This document shows positions 35,672 to 44,499 of a DNA stretch of 64,000 nucleotides, piece by piece. Source of the stretch: Spirosoma rhododendri (GTDB lineage: Bacteria; Bacteroidota; Bacteroidia; Cytophagales; Spirosomataceae). The DNA lies in assembly GCF_012849055.1 (NCBI RefSeq), contig NZ_CP051677.1:1750501-1814500 (forward strand). The letters run 5' to 3'. Under the pieces are notes generated by a model, which ran no database searches, had not been told where the DNA came from, and saw nothing but the letters and a program-made list of their open reading frames with translations. The position numbers and the translations under genes are program-made. Each line of letters starts with the position of its first letter. Position 1 is the stretch's first letter.

Positions 35672-36604
35672 TTACTGACCTGGCTGCTGTTGCTGCGGCA
35701 TCTGCGGAGGTGCCATCTGACCTGGCTTACCTTTCTGAACGTCGAGCAGATCGATGTCGAAAATCAGTACCGAATTAGCTGGAATCGTTGGGTTGCCGCG
35801 TGGTCCGTATGCCAGTCCCGACGGGATAATCAGCGTAGCTTTCTCGCCTTTGTGCATCTTCATGATACCTTCTTCCCAACCGGGAATCACCATGCCAACG
35901 CCCACTTTGAGCTGGAATGGCTTGCCGCCCGCCTGTGGGTTAGTCAGGTTGCTGTCGAACACCTTGCCGTTCATCAGCTTGCCCGTGTAGTTGACCGAAA
36001 TATCGTCGCCGGCCATCGGAGCCGCGCCAGTGCCGGGCTGTGTCGTTACTACATACACGCCATTGGCCGTCTTTTGTGCTTTGCCGGTCAGGTTGTTCTT
36101 CGCCAGATAGTCGCTGATAACTTTCGCATCGACACCTTTCTGCTTATCGAAATCGGCCGCCTGTGCTTTCTTGTATTCGTCTTCCGATTGCACGTTCAGG
36201 ATCTTGACCGCAATACCGATGTCACTACCCTTGGTAACACCCGGAGGCATTGGCTGCATGTTCCGCGTGAACAGCGAGTCAGCGCTAACGTAAAATGTGG
36301 CACTGTCGCCTTTACCCAGCATGGTCAGGCCTTCTTCAAAGCTGCCTTTGAACGGAGGAACCTGAAGCAGCATCTGAAACGGCGCACCTTCTTTGTGCGT
36401 GTCGCGCAGCACGGAATCTTTGCTGTTCATCAGCGTCAGGTGCAGCGTCAGTACGTCGCCAACTTTGCCTTTCCGGCTCTTTTCGTCCGCCTGTTCGTGA
36501 ATCTGGTATTTCAAGCCACTCTGAGTGACTTCAACGCGGTTTTTGCCACATGACGCCATCACGGCGACGAGTAATGCGGCTTTCCCGAAGTGTTTAAATG
36601 ACAT
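35672..36604 (-). CDS. Lipoprotein with two FKBP-type peptidyl-prolyl isomerase domains
   Basis: 310 residues. The N-terminus has a lipoprotein signal with a lipobox-like MASC, Cys19 being the likely lipidated residue. The first FKBP-like domain (about 25-138) has GDVLTLHLTLMNSKDSVLRDT but diverges in the active-site aromatic residues. The second (about 185-290) is canonical: DISVNYTGKLMNGKVFDSN, VIPGWEEGIMKMHKGEKATLIIPSGLAYG and ILIFDIDLLDV-like. A Gln/Pro tail ends the protein. It probably assists folding of exported proteins at the membrane. Confidence 0.92.
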   Translation of the reverse strand: MSFKHFGKAALLVAVMASCGKNRVEVTQSGLKYQIHEQADEKSRKGKVGDVLTLHLTLMNSKDSVLRDTHKEGAPFQMLLQVPPFKGSFEEGLTMLGKGDSATFYVSADSLFTRNMQPMPPGVTKGSDIGIAVKILNVQSEDEYKKAQAADFDKQKGVDAKVISDYLAKNNLTGKAQKTANGVYVVTTQPGTGAAPMAGDDISVNYTGKLMNGKVFDSNLTNPQAGGKPFQLKVGVGMVIPGWEEGIMKMHKGEKATLIIPSGLAYGPRGNPTIPANSVLIFDIDLLDVQKGKPGQMAPPQMPQQQQPGQ

Positions 36605-36657
36605 AACTGGTTTACTGGTTTTACAAAAAGAACGGTTTATAAATAGCCCTGCACTTG

Positions 36658-37674
36658 TCAGACGGTAGCCAGTAGCTGCGACTGATACTGGGGCAGGATA
36701 GCCAGTATCCGCTGTTCGGTTTCAGCGAGTGTTAATTTGGAACGACCACCGGCAGCGTTCCGGTGTCCGCCCCCGTTAAAATGTGCGTTCGCCAGATCGC
36801 GAACCGAAAAATCACCCACCGACCGGAATGAGATTCGGATTTCTTCACCCCGATCAATCAGGATAGCGGCCGCAACTACTCCCTCGACTGCCAGTGCGTA
36901 GTTGACCATGCCTTCCGTATCGCCCGTTTTCGAGCGGTACGCCTTCAGTTCATCTTCTGTCAGCGTGATATAGGCAAAGCGGAACTCTGGCAACACGTTA
37001 AGCTTCTCGTTCAACACATGCCCAAGCAGCCGAAACTTATCAATAGATACGTTATCAAAAATTCGCCGGTGAATCGTGCTGACGTCAATACCAATATCGA
37101 TCAGCGCGCCCGCGATACGGTGTACATTCCCGGTTGTATTAGAATGGCGGAACGAGCCAGTATCCGTCATCAGACCGGCGTAGATGCACTCGGCGATCGC
37201 AACGTCGATCAGGATCTGATCGCCCAGATCGCTGATTAACTGAAAGATCAGTTCAGCCGTAGCAGCTGCCGCTGGGTTCCAGAGCGCCAGATCTGCAAAG
37301 GATTCCGGTTCCAGATGGTGGTCGATGAGCACTTTCGTTGCCCGCGCCTGCCGCACCATTGGAGCTAGCTCTTTAATACGGTCGAGAGCAGAAAAGTCGA
37401 GACAGAAAATGACAGTTGCTTCGCTCATCAGCTGCGAAACAGCGACTCGTTGCTTTTCGTCGAAGGCGACTACAGTGTCGTTTCCTGCCATCCAGTGCAG
37501 ATTTTGCGGGTAATCGGTGGGTGTGACGACGGTTACCCGATGGCCTTTTTTTCGTAGGTACCCGGCTAGTGCCAACGACGAGCCCATAGCGTCGGCATCG
37601 GGATTCTGGTGGGTAGTAATCAGCACGGTTTGCGGTTCGATGATCAACCGGCCAATTGCGTCAATGTCCTGCAT
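36658..37674 (-). CDS. DHH-family phosphoesterase (NrnA/pAp phosphatase-like)
   Basis: 338 residues. Motifs of the DHH superfamily: TTHQNPDADAMGSSLAL (metal ligands), FCLDFSALDRI, the DHH triplet in VLIDHHLEPESFADL, and the DHHA1 motif NGGGHRNAAGG near the C-terminus. Relatives degrade nanoRNA oligonucleotides, 3'-phosphoadenosine 5'-phosphate or cyclic dinucleotide products; which applies here is open. It follows the FKBP lipoprotein gene's start by 53 bases on the same strand, so the two may be cotranscribed. Confidence 0.92.
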   Translation of the reverse strand: MQDIDAIGRLIIEPQTVLITTHQNPDADAMGSSLALAGYLRKKGHRVTVVTPTDYPQNLHWMAGNDTVVAFDEKQRVAVSQLMSEATVIFCLDFSALDRIKELAPMVRQARATKVLIDHHLEPESFADLALWNPAAAATAELIFQLISDLGDQILIDVAIAECIYAGLMTDTGSFRHSNTTGNVHRIAGALIDIGIDVSTIHRRIFDNVSIDKFRLLGHVLNEKLNVLPEFRFAYITLTEDELKAYRSKTGDTEGMVNYALAVEGVVAAAILIDRGEEIRISFRSVGDFSVRDLANAHFNGGGHRNAAGGRSKLTLAETEQRILAILPQYQSQLLATV

Positions 37675-37770
37675 AAAAGAAGGGCTGGCGCCCTAATCGA
37701 AAGTCAAAAGTACGAATATTTTGGATACCAGTGGGTTTGGGCGACCGGCTGCTTTCTTGCGGAATCTCTC

Positions 37771-37778
37771 TACCTTTG
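37771..37778 (+). promoter_or_regulatory. -7 box TACCTTTG for ndk
   Basis: TACCTTTG followed by GCGC lies 34 bases before the ndk ATG. It is the same box as at 17933 and 50894. No convincing -33 element at standard spacing was seen. Confidence 0.5.
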
Positions 37779-37812
37779 CGCCCAAATTAAATTTGGATAA
37801 TCAAACCTAGTA

Positions 37813-38232
37813 ATGGCAACGAATCGCACGTTCACCATGATCAAGCCCGACGCTGTCGAGGGAGGTCATACCGGTGCAATTATACGCATGATCGAGGAAG
37901 CTGGCTTCCGCGTCGTCGCAATTAAGAAAACCCAGCTGACACCCGAACGGGCTGGCCAATTTTACGCCGTTCACCGCGAGCGGCCTTTCTACAACGATCT
38001 CCGTACGTATATGTCGTCGGGTGCTATTGTGCCAATGATTCTGGAGAAAGAGAATGCGGTTGCCGATTTCCGCAAGCTGATTGGGGCTACCAATCCTGCG
38101 CAGGCGGAAGAAGGTACGATTCGCAAACTATACGCAAAGTCGCTGGAAGCCAACGCTATTCACGGTTCGGACTCTGATGAGAACGCTGAGATCGAAAGCA
38201 ATTTCTTCTTCTCTGCCACCGAGCAATACTAA
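37813..38232 (+). CDS. ndk: Nucleoside-diphosphate kinase
   Basis: 139 residues, normal length. It balances NTP pools by transferring phosphate from ATP through a phosphohistidine. [13 protein letters not shown] is the conserved start, [14 protein letters not shown] lines the nucleotide site, and the catalytic His117 lies in [15 protein letters not shown]. The gene is monocistronic with a TACCTTTG box upstream and is followed by three tandem family-D repeats. Confidence 0.97.
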   Translation: MATNRTFTMIKPDAVEGGHTGAIIRMIEEAGFRVVAIKKTQLTPERAGQFYAVHRERPFYNDLRTYMSSGAIVPMILEKENAVADFRKLIGATNPAQAEEGTIRKLYAKSLEANAIHGSDSDENAEIESNFFFSATEQY

Positions 38233-38245
38233 CCATTGATTGTCC

Positions 38246-38332
38246 TGAACTGTGATTTTTGTGATTACGCTGATGGGCTATGATTTCTTTTCTGAATCTG
38301 GCCAATCAATTAATCAGGTGAATCACGGTTCA
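38246..38332. repeat. Family-D inverted repeat, copy 1 of 3
   Basis: Starts TGAACTGTGATT and ends with its near-complement. The arms contain TGATTNNNN words about every 9 bases. It begins 14 bases after the ndk stop. Confidence 0.85.
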
Positions 38333-38337
38333 TATTG

Positions 38338-38430
38338 TCTAAACTGTGATTCACCTGATTACGCTGATGGACTGTGATTTCTTGTTCATGAATCAGTGAA
38401 ATCAATTAATCAGGTGAATTAAAGTTCAGA
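38338..38430. repeat. Family-D inverted repeat, copy 2 of 3
   Basis: Same design as copy 1, with clear 9-base steps (TGATTCACC, TGATTACGC, TGATGGACTG). The outer bases pair less well than in copy 1. Confidence 0.85.
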
Positions 38431-38434
38431 CAGT

Positions 38435-38557
38435 CTTGAACCGCCGGGCGGCCCCGTGTGATTCATCTGATTGCTCTGATAGACTATGATTACTTTTTTT
38501 GAATCAGCGAAATCAAAGCAATCAAACGAATCACACGGGGCCGCCCGGCGGTTCAAG
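38435..38557. repeat. Family-D inverted repeat, copy 3 of 3, with GC-rich cassette in both arms
   Basis: The outer 29 bases of each arm pair perfectly (38436-38464 with 38528-38556) and contain the GC-rich cassette CCGCCGGGCGGCCCCGTG. The inner parts are the usual TGATTNNNN words. With copies 1 and 2 it fills the 334 bases between the convergent ndk and nth genes; no gene is seen there. Confidence 0.92.
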
Positions 38558-38566
38558 ACACACAGT

Positions 38567-39202
38567 TCAAGACTGAGGGTATTTACAGAAGTCCAGCAGC
38601 GGGCAAATGCTGCATTTGGGCGACCGGGCCAGACAGATGTACCGGCCGTGCAGAATCAGCCAGTGGTGCGCCTTGGGAACGTGTACCTTTGGAATATACG
38701 CCATCAGTGACTTCTCAACGGCCAGGGGCGTCGTGGCTGTGAGTGGGGCCAGACCCAGTCGGTGCGATACCCGAAAAACGTGCGTATCGACGGCCATTGT
38801 CGGCTCGTTATAAACCACCGACAGAATTACGTGCGCCGTCTTACGACCCACTCCCGGCAGACTCTGCAAGTCGGCTAGTGTCGTCGGAATTTCTCCTCCA
38901 AATCGTTCCATGATAGCTTTCGCCATCCCGACCAGGTGTTTCGCCTTGTTGTTGGGATACGATACGCTGCGGATGTACGAGAACACCTCATCAACCGACG
39001 CAGCCGCCAGCGATTCAGGCTCTGCAAAGCGGGCAAACAGCGCTGGTGTAATCTGATTGATTCGCTTGTCGGTACACTGCGCTGATAAAATGACAGCCGT
39101 CAGCAACTCAAACGGATTAGAAAAATTCAGTTCGGTTTGGGGCTCGGGATAGTGTTCGGTGAAATATTCGATAAACCGGCGAAACCGCTCTTTTTTAAGC
39201 AT
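38567..39202 (-). CDS. nth: Endonuclease III
   Basis: 211 residues from the ATG at 39202; the frame is open further upstream, but MLKKERFRRFIEYFTEHYP is the normal start. It removes oxidised pyrimidines and nicks the strand. The helix-hairpin-helix LQSLPGVGRKTAHVIL carries the catalytic Lys, and VDTHVFRVSHRLG the catalytic Asp. The [4Fe-4S] cluster ligands are in the C-x6-C-x2-C-x5-C pattern CLARSPKCSICPLLDFC. No obvious operon partner. Confidence 0.96.
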   Translation of the reverse strand: MLKKERFRRFIEYFTEHYPEPQTELNFSNPFELLTAVILSAQCTDKRINQITPALFARFAEPESLAAASVDEVFSYIRSVSYPNNKAKHLVGMAKAIMERFGGEIPTTLADLQSLPGVGRKTAHVILSVVYNEPTMAVDTHVFRVSHRLGLAPLTATTPLAVEKSLMAYIPKVHVPKAHHWLILHGRYICLARSPKCSICPLLDFCKYPQS

Positions 39203-39262
39203 AACAATAAGCACCCGGACGTTGCCACCCGGGTGAGTAAAAGCCAAAAATCCACCAGACCA

Positions 39263-39514
39263 CTACGCGTTACGTAGTTGCGCCGGTGGATTTAACGGAT
39301 GATTTCGAGAATAGGCAAGAATATTGTCGACCGCGCTGGGGCGAGGCTGCCGTTCGATCTTGTTCATCATCGACCGCAATTCAAGCGCATCGAGGAAGAA
39401 CGTTGTCAGTTCCGGCTCCGACATTAGGGCTTCTTCTATGAGCAGGCTTTCCTCGGGCGAGGTCTCCTCATAGACATACCGGATCACATCATCTTGGGTA
39501 AATGTTTTTATCAT
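39263..39514 (-). CDS. Small acidic protein coupled to ECF sigma factor
   Basis: 83 residues, soluble. The N-terminal half (DDVIRYVYEETSPEESLLIEEALM) resembles the short helical anti-sigma-like domain of cytoplasmic zf-HC2-type regulators, but it has no Cys/His zinc site and no membrane segment. It starts 26 bases inside the end of the sigma gene, so the two are translationally coupled. A role in tuning that sigma factor is plausible but not shown. Confidence 0.75.
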   Translation of the reverse strand: MIKTFTQDDVIRYVYEETSPEESLLIEEALMSEPELTTFFLDALELRSMMNKIERQPRPSAVDNILAYSRNHPLNPPAQLRNA

Positions 39515-40088
39515 AACTCGGCGAACGTTTGCTTAATTGTTTACGCAAATTGATCAACGCGTAACGCATACGTCCCAATGCCGTGTTAATGCTGACTCCG
39601 GTTGCATCGGCGATCTCCTGGAAACTCATTTCCTCGTAGTGCCGCATAATTAGAACCTGCCGCTGCTGCTCTGGCAATCGCTGAATCAGCTCGCGCAGAT
39701 GCTCGTGTGTCTCCTGCCGTATCTGCATCGACTCAACCGAGTCTTCTGCAAACTCAAGCGTATTGAACACGCTGCTCCCGTCTTCAAACACTACACTGGG
39801 GTAGCGTTTATCTTTGCGGAAATAGTCAATAGCCAAGTTGTGGGCGATCCGAATAATCCAGGGGAGAAACTTGCCTTCTTCGTTGTATTTACCCGACTTG
39901 ATGGTGTCTACGGCCTTGATGAACGTATCCTGCATTAAGTCTTCAGCTACGTACTGATCTTTGACAATCAGATAAATAGTTGTGTAAATCTTCGATTTGT
40001 GCCGTTGCACAAGCTTAGCGAAGGCCTTTTCGTTACCACGGATATACAGGGAAATCAACTCACTGTCGTTTACCTGGGCTTTTTCCAT
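39489..40088 (-). CDS. ECF RNA polymerase sigma factor
   Basis: 199 residues. Region 2 shows as ELISLYIRGNEKAFAKLVQRHKSKIY, VAEDLMQDTFIKAVDTI and FLPWIIRIAHNLAIDYFRKDKR. Region 4 is LPEQQRQVLIMRHYEEMSFQEIADATGVSINTALGRMRYAL. Unlike the sigma gene at 5147 it has a complete N-terminus. The downstream 83-residue gene overlaps it by 26 bases. A 374-base A/T-rich region lies upstream. Confidence 0.95.
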   Translation of the reverse strand: MEKAQVNDSELISLYIRGNEKAFAKLVQRHKSKIYTTIYLIVKDQYVAEDLMQDTFIKAVDTIKSGKYNEEGKFLPWIIRIAHNLAIDYFRKDKRYPSVVFEDGSSVFNTLEFAEDSVESMQIRQETHEHLRELIQRLPEQQRQVLIMRHYEEMSFQEIADATGVSINTALGRMRYALINLRKQLSKRSPSYDKNIYPR

Positions 40089-40462
40089 TTTCAGTAAGAC
40101 TATTAAGTAACGTAGAGCCGTGTTTCGATAGTGTGCGTCGGGTTTATGTTTTTGAAATTACTGACAGGCAGGAATCAAAATAAAGTGATTATTTTCTCAT
40201 TTCCAAATGGATAAATCAAATAATCTGCCAAAAGTAGGGAAATGGCTATTTAAATCGGAAAAAATTCATTTCGCCAAATAAGCCCCGTTTCAATGTCGAA
40301 TTAAGGCTTATTCGGTGATTATATTGACTATAGCCAAGAAATATTTGTATAGACACTAGCAGGAATGCAATAGTTTAACAGGGAGTAGAATTTTTATTAT
40401 ACCAAGAATGTAACTGATTGGATACATTTCGGGTAGCAAGAGAAATTTAATCCGATTTTATA
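40089..40462. other. A/T-rich noncoding region upstream of the ECF sigma gene
   Basis: 374 bases, clearly richer in A and T than the genes around it, with no reading frame that I accept. It must contain the minus-strand promoter of the sigma gene. No long hairpin of the A-E families is present. It may hold several promoters or an upstream control region. Confidence 0.5.
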
Positions 40463-41041
40463 CTAGGCCAGATTCAAGCGCTTTTCGATGAGCAGAATAA
40501 ACAGGTGAATCACTTTTATGTGAATTTCCTGAATGCGGTCGGCATAGCCAAAGTGCGGCACCCGGATCTCGACATCGGCCTGACCTGCCAGCTTGCCGCC
40601 GTCTTTACCAGTCAACAGAACTATCTGCATACCCCGCTGCCGGGCGGCTTCTACGGCCCGGATTATGTTAGCAGAATTGCCGCTCGTGCTGAGGCCCAGT
40701 AACACGTCGCCTTCGTTGCCCAGCCCCTCGATAAAGCGCGAGAAGACGTGATCGTAACCGAAATCGTTACTGACGCAGGAAAGGTGACTGACATCGGAGA
40801 TGGCAATAGCGGCCAGGGCCCGGCGATTGTCGCGGTAGCGGCCCGACAGCTCTTCAGCGAAGTGCATCGCGTCGCAGTGGGAGCCGCCGTTGCCGCAGGA
40901 GATGATTTTATGACCGCTGCCGATGGCGTTGGCCATAAGCTGAGCTGCCCGATCGATAGCGGTCAGATTGGCTGGGTCGGCTAAGAAAGCGTCCAGTACG
41001 GTCTGCGCTTCGGTCAGTTCGCTACGAATAAGATCAAGCAT
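40463..41041 (-). CDS. gmhA: Sedoheptulose-7-phosphate isomerase
   Basis: 192 residues from the ATG at 41041 ([16 protein letters not shown]); an ATG 24 bases upstream is also possible. It makes D-glycero-D-manno-heptose 7-phosphate for lipopolysaccharide. Agreement with E. coli GmhA is visible at [53 protein letters not shown] and [19 protein letters not shown], covering the zinc-site and SIS-domain residues. Its upstream neighbour on the same strand encodes an outer-membrane barrel, which fits surface-polysaccharide work. Confidence 0.95.
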   Translation of the reverse strand: MLDLIRSELTEAQTVLDAFLADPANLTAIDRAAQLMANAIGSGHKIISCGNGGSHCDAMHFAEELSGRYRDNRRALAAIAISDVSHLSCVSNDFGYDHVFSRFIEGLGNEGDVLLGLSTSGNSANIIRAVEAARQRGMQIVLLTGKDGGKLAGQADVEIRVPHFGYADRIQEIHIKVIHLFILLIEKRLNLA

Positions 41042-41124
41042 TGTTGGATTCTGAAATGTGGGCACAAAGTTGCCGGATTACCGTTCGTGGCACAACGGCG
41101 GACTTTTATGCGTTTGTAAAATGG

Positions 41125-42908
41125 CTAGAACATCAGGCTGCGATACGGCACGTTCCAGCGCAGGGCGATGCTGGCGGTACGGTCAGTGTAGCTGTTGGGG
41201 CGGTACTGGCTATCCTGAAAACGATACAGCAGCCGACCTTCCAGAAAGACGTTGTGTTTGATCATATACGACGCCCGCAGGTCGGCATAGGTAGCGATGG
41301 TTTTACGGCCCTGTCCAATGAAGTTATCATATTTTCGAAAGGCAGTCTCGTAGTCAAGCAAGATGTTACCGCCGTAGTTTCGACTTGGTGGATCAGTGCC
41401 ATACATCATCACGCTGAACGTACCAGTGCCTGACAGGCGCTTGTTCTGATAGCGTACGATGCCAATCCCCTCTGCAAAGTTTGCCCCCAGCGGATGGGCC
41501 ATTGGCTGGCTGTAGTGTACGTAATTGGCCTGACTGGCTGCAACGCCCTGGTCAGGTATTGCTTTGTGCGAATAGGTGTACGGGCGTGCCAGATTCATCT
41601 CAACCTGTAGGTCCAGATTGGGTACGTTCAGCACATCAATGTACTTACCGCCAAGTTGAAAGGCGAACTTATTTGTGTAGCTACCATTACCTGCAATGAT
41701 GTCCTTCAATATGAACTCATCCAGCATGAACTGCGTGTAGAACAGGAAATGCGTTGCCAGGTTGGCCTTGAAATCAAGCCCGATCATAGCGTTGTCAGTG
41801 CTACCCCGATATGACTCGACAAAGCGGTAAAAGATTACAGGATTCAGGTAATTAAGCTCTAAACGGTCGCGACTGAACACCTCCGCTTCAAACACGCCCA
41901 GATTGAACTTGGGCGATATATTGATGCTCAAGTGGTGCATTGCCGCATATTTACTCGGGTTCAATACGTTACCGCTTGGAAGGTCCTGGGTGTTTTGAAG
42001 TTCAGTAAACAGGTTAGTGTACTGAATATTTTTACCGAGCCTTGTAGTTAGCTTCAGGAATAAGTAAGGAGGGGCGTTGTCGGAGAGTAGTAACGACCGG
42101 AAACCGTTACCAATGAAGTTACGGTCGTGCCCAAACTGTAGGTTGATGATTTTGGCAATGTTGAAAGTGAAATAGCCTCTGGCTGTTAGAAAATCAGTGC
42201 CACGTGTGCCGAAGCTTTTCGTAAAGCTTTCTCCTGGTGCGTATCCCCCTTGTCCACTTCGTTGGTATAGTCGCGACTGATCGTTGATGTAATACGGGTA
42301 GATAGCCTGGTTATCAGCAAAGTAGGAGTAGAACCCGATCTTTTTAGCGATGCTGCCACGGATCTCCAGTCCCCGGGTGTTGATGAATGTTTGTTGTGTG
42401 AGCGTAGCTGCATTGTCGGGCAACCCGGCAACGTTATCGACACCAATACCGAAATTGACTACCGGGCTGACGTGCAGATCGAAATCGGGTGATTGCAGGT
42501 TATAGAAATCAGCTTTTTTCTTGTAAAACACGCCGAACAGCGGTCGCCGACTGTCGCCGGGGGCGGGGGAGCTTGTAGCCGACGAGTGGCCACTGCCCGG
42601 CGAGCTGAGTCGCTAATTGGGTCTTTCACCCATTCCCAGCTATCGTCGCGCAGGTAGTTGAGGTTGAAATAGTCGGTATCCGAGAAGTCGGCAGCGGGGT
42701 GGGCCAGCAGGCTATCGGTTAGCTGCACCACGCTCTGCCGGTTGTATGGCTTCGTGGTCGAGTGGAAACCTTCCGCCCAGTGCCCCTGCCGGATTTCGTA
42801 CCGATCGATAAGGTGGTAGTAATCAGCGTTGAGCGGTACGAAGGGGCTTTGCGCGAAGGTCGGCAGTGAAAGAAGAACGAGCCCAAACAGGTAGAGAGAT
42901 GTACGCAT
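41125..42908 (-). pseudogene. Outer-membrane beta-barrel protein (Wzi/RemB-like), frameshifted
   Basis: Two minus-strand frames join into about 594 residues if one C is added to the C-run at 42559-42563 or 42565-42569 (G-runs on the plus strand). The joined sequence then reads through PPPPGDSRRPLFGVFYKKKADF. The N-terminus has a signal peptide (MRTSLYLFGLVLLSLPTFAQ) and a helical start, and the rest is strand-rich with alternating aromatic residues typical of a barrel, as in the capsule-assembly Wzi family and the gliding protein RemB. The match to these families is by general pattern, so the function is tentative. It lies just upstream of gmhA. Confidence 0.65.
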
Positions 42909-43045
42909 AAACAGTCGTTAACCTTGTAAACCAATTGGAGTTGTCAATGGGTTGAAAAGGGTACTGTGGAAGGTGTCAAATTAAATGATTGGTTTGGATA
43001 TACGCCAACTGGGGGCTAATTTACACCGAATCAGATACGCCTACT

Positions 43046-43692
43046 ATGTTTGTTTTTGCACAGCAACCCTCGCTGGCTAATCAATTCGTTGCTGAACTCC
43101 GCGACGTTACGCTTCAAAAAGATCGGCTACGGTTTCGGCGGAATCTGGAGCGGCTGGGTGAACTGATGGCTTACGAAATATCAAAAGAGATGCCACACCA
43201 TACCGTCGACGTAAAAACGCCCCTTGGTACGGCGTCGACGGAGCTGTTGCGGCAACAGCCGGTGCTGGCAACGATTCTGCGAGCGGGTTTGCCATTTCAT
43301 CAGGGCTTCGCTAATTACTTCGACGGTGCAGAAAATGCTTTTGCCGGTGCATATCGGGGTATAGTGCTGGCGATGAAGAGAATTTCGAGATCGCAATGGA
43401 TTACATCGTGGCGCCCGACCTGAGCGGTAAGACACTGATTCTGTGCGATCCGATGCTGGCGACTGGTAGATCGCTGGAGAAGGTATACCACGCGCTGCTA
43501 CGCTACGGTATACCGGCCCAAACGCACATTGCCGCTGTATTGGCCAGCTCTGAAGGTGTCCGGCATGTACAACGACAACTACCTCAGTGCCGCCTGTGGC
43601 TGGGTGCGATCGACGACCACCTCAACGACCACTTCTACATCGTTCCCGGCCTCGGCGACGCCGGCGATCTGGCGTTTGGTCAAAAAGTTTAA
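43046..43692 (+). pseudogene. upp: Uracil phosphoribosyltransferase, frameshifted
   Basis: The first part (MFVFAQQPSLANQFVAELRD to the region before 43359) has the UPRT N-terminal half with LRDVTLQKDRLRFRRNLERLGELMAYE and ATILRAGLPFHQGF. The second frame carries the rest, with the PRPP motif LILCDPMLATGRSLEKV and the uracil-binding YIVPGLGDAGDLAFG. Adding one G to the G4 run at 43356-43359 restores YRGYSAGDEENFEIAMDYIV and a 215-residue protein of normal length. UPRT salvages uracil to UMP. It ends in a family-B repeat. Confidence 0.88.
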
Positions 43693-43748
43693 CGTTTAAT
43701 GTTTAAGGTTCAAGGTTCCTCCGGTGCGTAAAACCTTGAACATTAAAC
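43687..43748. repeat. Intergenic inverted repeat, family B
   Basis: The left arm (43687-43717) has four GTTTAAN words and overlaps the upp stop codon; the right arm (43730-43748) ends at the stop codon of the convergent LolA-like gene. Confidence 0.85.
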
Positions 43749-44381
43749 TCACCGCAGGTCCACTACTTCTACGCCGGGATATTTCGACTTGTCGAAGGTG
43801 AAGAGGGCGTCGGGGGCGGGGACGTTGGGCGTAAACTTCGTGATCGTATACGTCGTGCGTTTGCCGCTTTTGTCTGTAATCGTCCAGTTCTGAATCAGTT
43901 TGTCGGCTTTGTTGACCGACAGACGTACGGCAGAAATCGTGTTCTTGGCCGTCGTGGGCTTTAGTTCGATTACATCGAGTGTACGGCCGCCCTGCTTCTG
44001 TTCGCTCACGTAGCGGTACGTATACCCCTTCTGGTAGACGTTGTAAATCTGGGCCGGATTCAGTTCGCCGGCCGAACCACTCTCATAGTCCTGCACGTTT
44101 ATTTCTTTCGCTTCTTTCGAATAGGAATACATCGTCTTGCCGTCAGTGAATACATCCTGCCCGTCCAGTTTCAGCCTGAATTTGTTGCCACTGACCGTAA
44201 TGTCGCCTTTCGCGCTGGCCCCGCTGCTGGCATAGGTGAACGCAGCCTGATATGATTTCAGCGCTTTATACTTCTGGCTCATGGCGTCGAGAATGGCCTG
44301 CGCCTTTGGGTCTTTCTGAGCAGACGCCGGGTTGTTGAGCAATATTATTAGGCTGAAAAAGCTAATGATTGATCGGATCAT
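43749..44381 (-). CDS. LolA-like outer-membrane lipoprotein carrier
   Basis: 210 residues from the ATG at 44381; the longer frame to 44453 adds an unrelated leader. A signal peptide (MIRSIISFFSLIILLNNPASA) is followed by a LolA fold: AILDAMSQKYKALKSYQAAFTY, DITVSGNKFRLKLDGQDVFTDGKTMYSYS, and C-terminal strands up to PGVEVVDL. It would carry lipoproteins or related hydrophobic groups through the periplasm. The next gene upstream on the same strand is ftsK, 118 bases away. Confidence 0.88.
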   Translation of the reverse strand: MIRSIISFFSLIILLNNPASAQKDPKAQAILDAMSQKYKALKSYQAAFTYASSGASAKGDITVSGNKFRLKLDGQDVFTDGKTMYSYSKEAKEINVQDYESGSAGELNPAQIYNVYQKGYTYRYVSEQKQGGRTLDVIELKPTTAKNTISAVRLSVNKADKLIQNWTITDKSGKRTTYTITKFTPNVPAPDALFTFDKSKYPGVEVVDLR

Positions 44382-44499
44382 GGTTGAGTTGATTGAAAAA
44401 CGGGGTAAAACAAAAATTCCAGCCCCGTCAGGAAGCTGGAATCCTGTACTCATGTGTTAGACGTAAAAAGCCGTTCACTGTTTAATTGATGTACGCTTA

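Noticed and set aside
35582..36553. Plus-strand frame of 323 codons opposite the FKBP lipoprotein gene
   Set aside because: The FKBP protein on the other strand has two recognisable domains and a lipobox; this frame has none and crosses the terminator at 35599.
38246..38557. Insertion sequence or MITE at the ndk-nth gap
   Set aside because: No transposase is present and no target-site duplication was seen around the three units. A MITE origin is not excluded for the GC-rich cassette but is not supported here.
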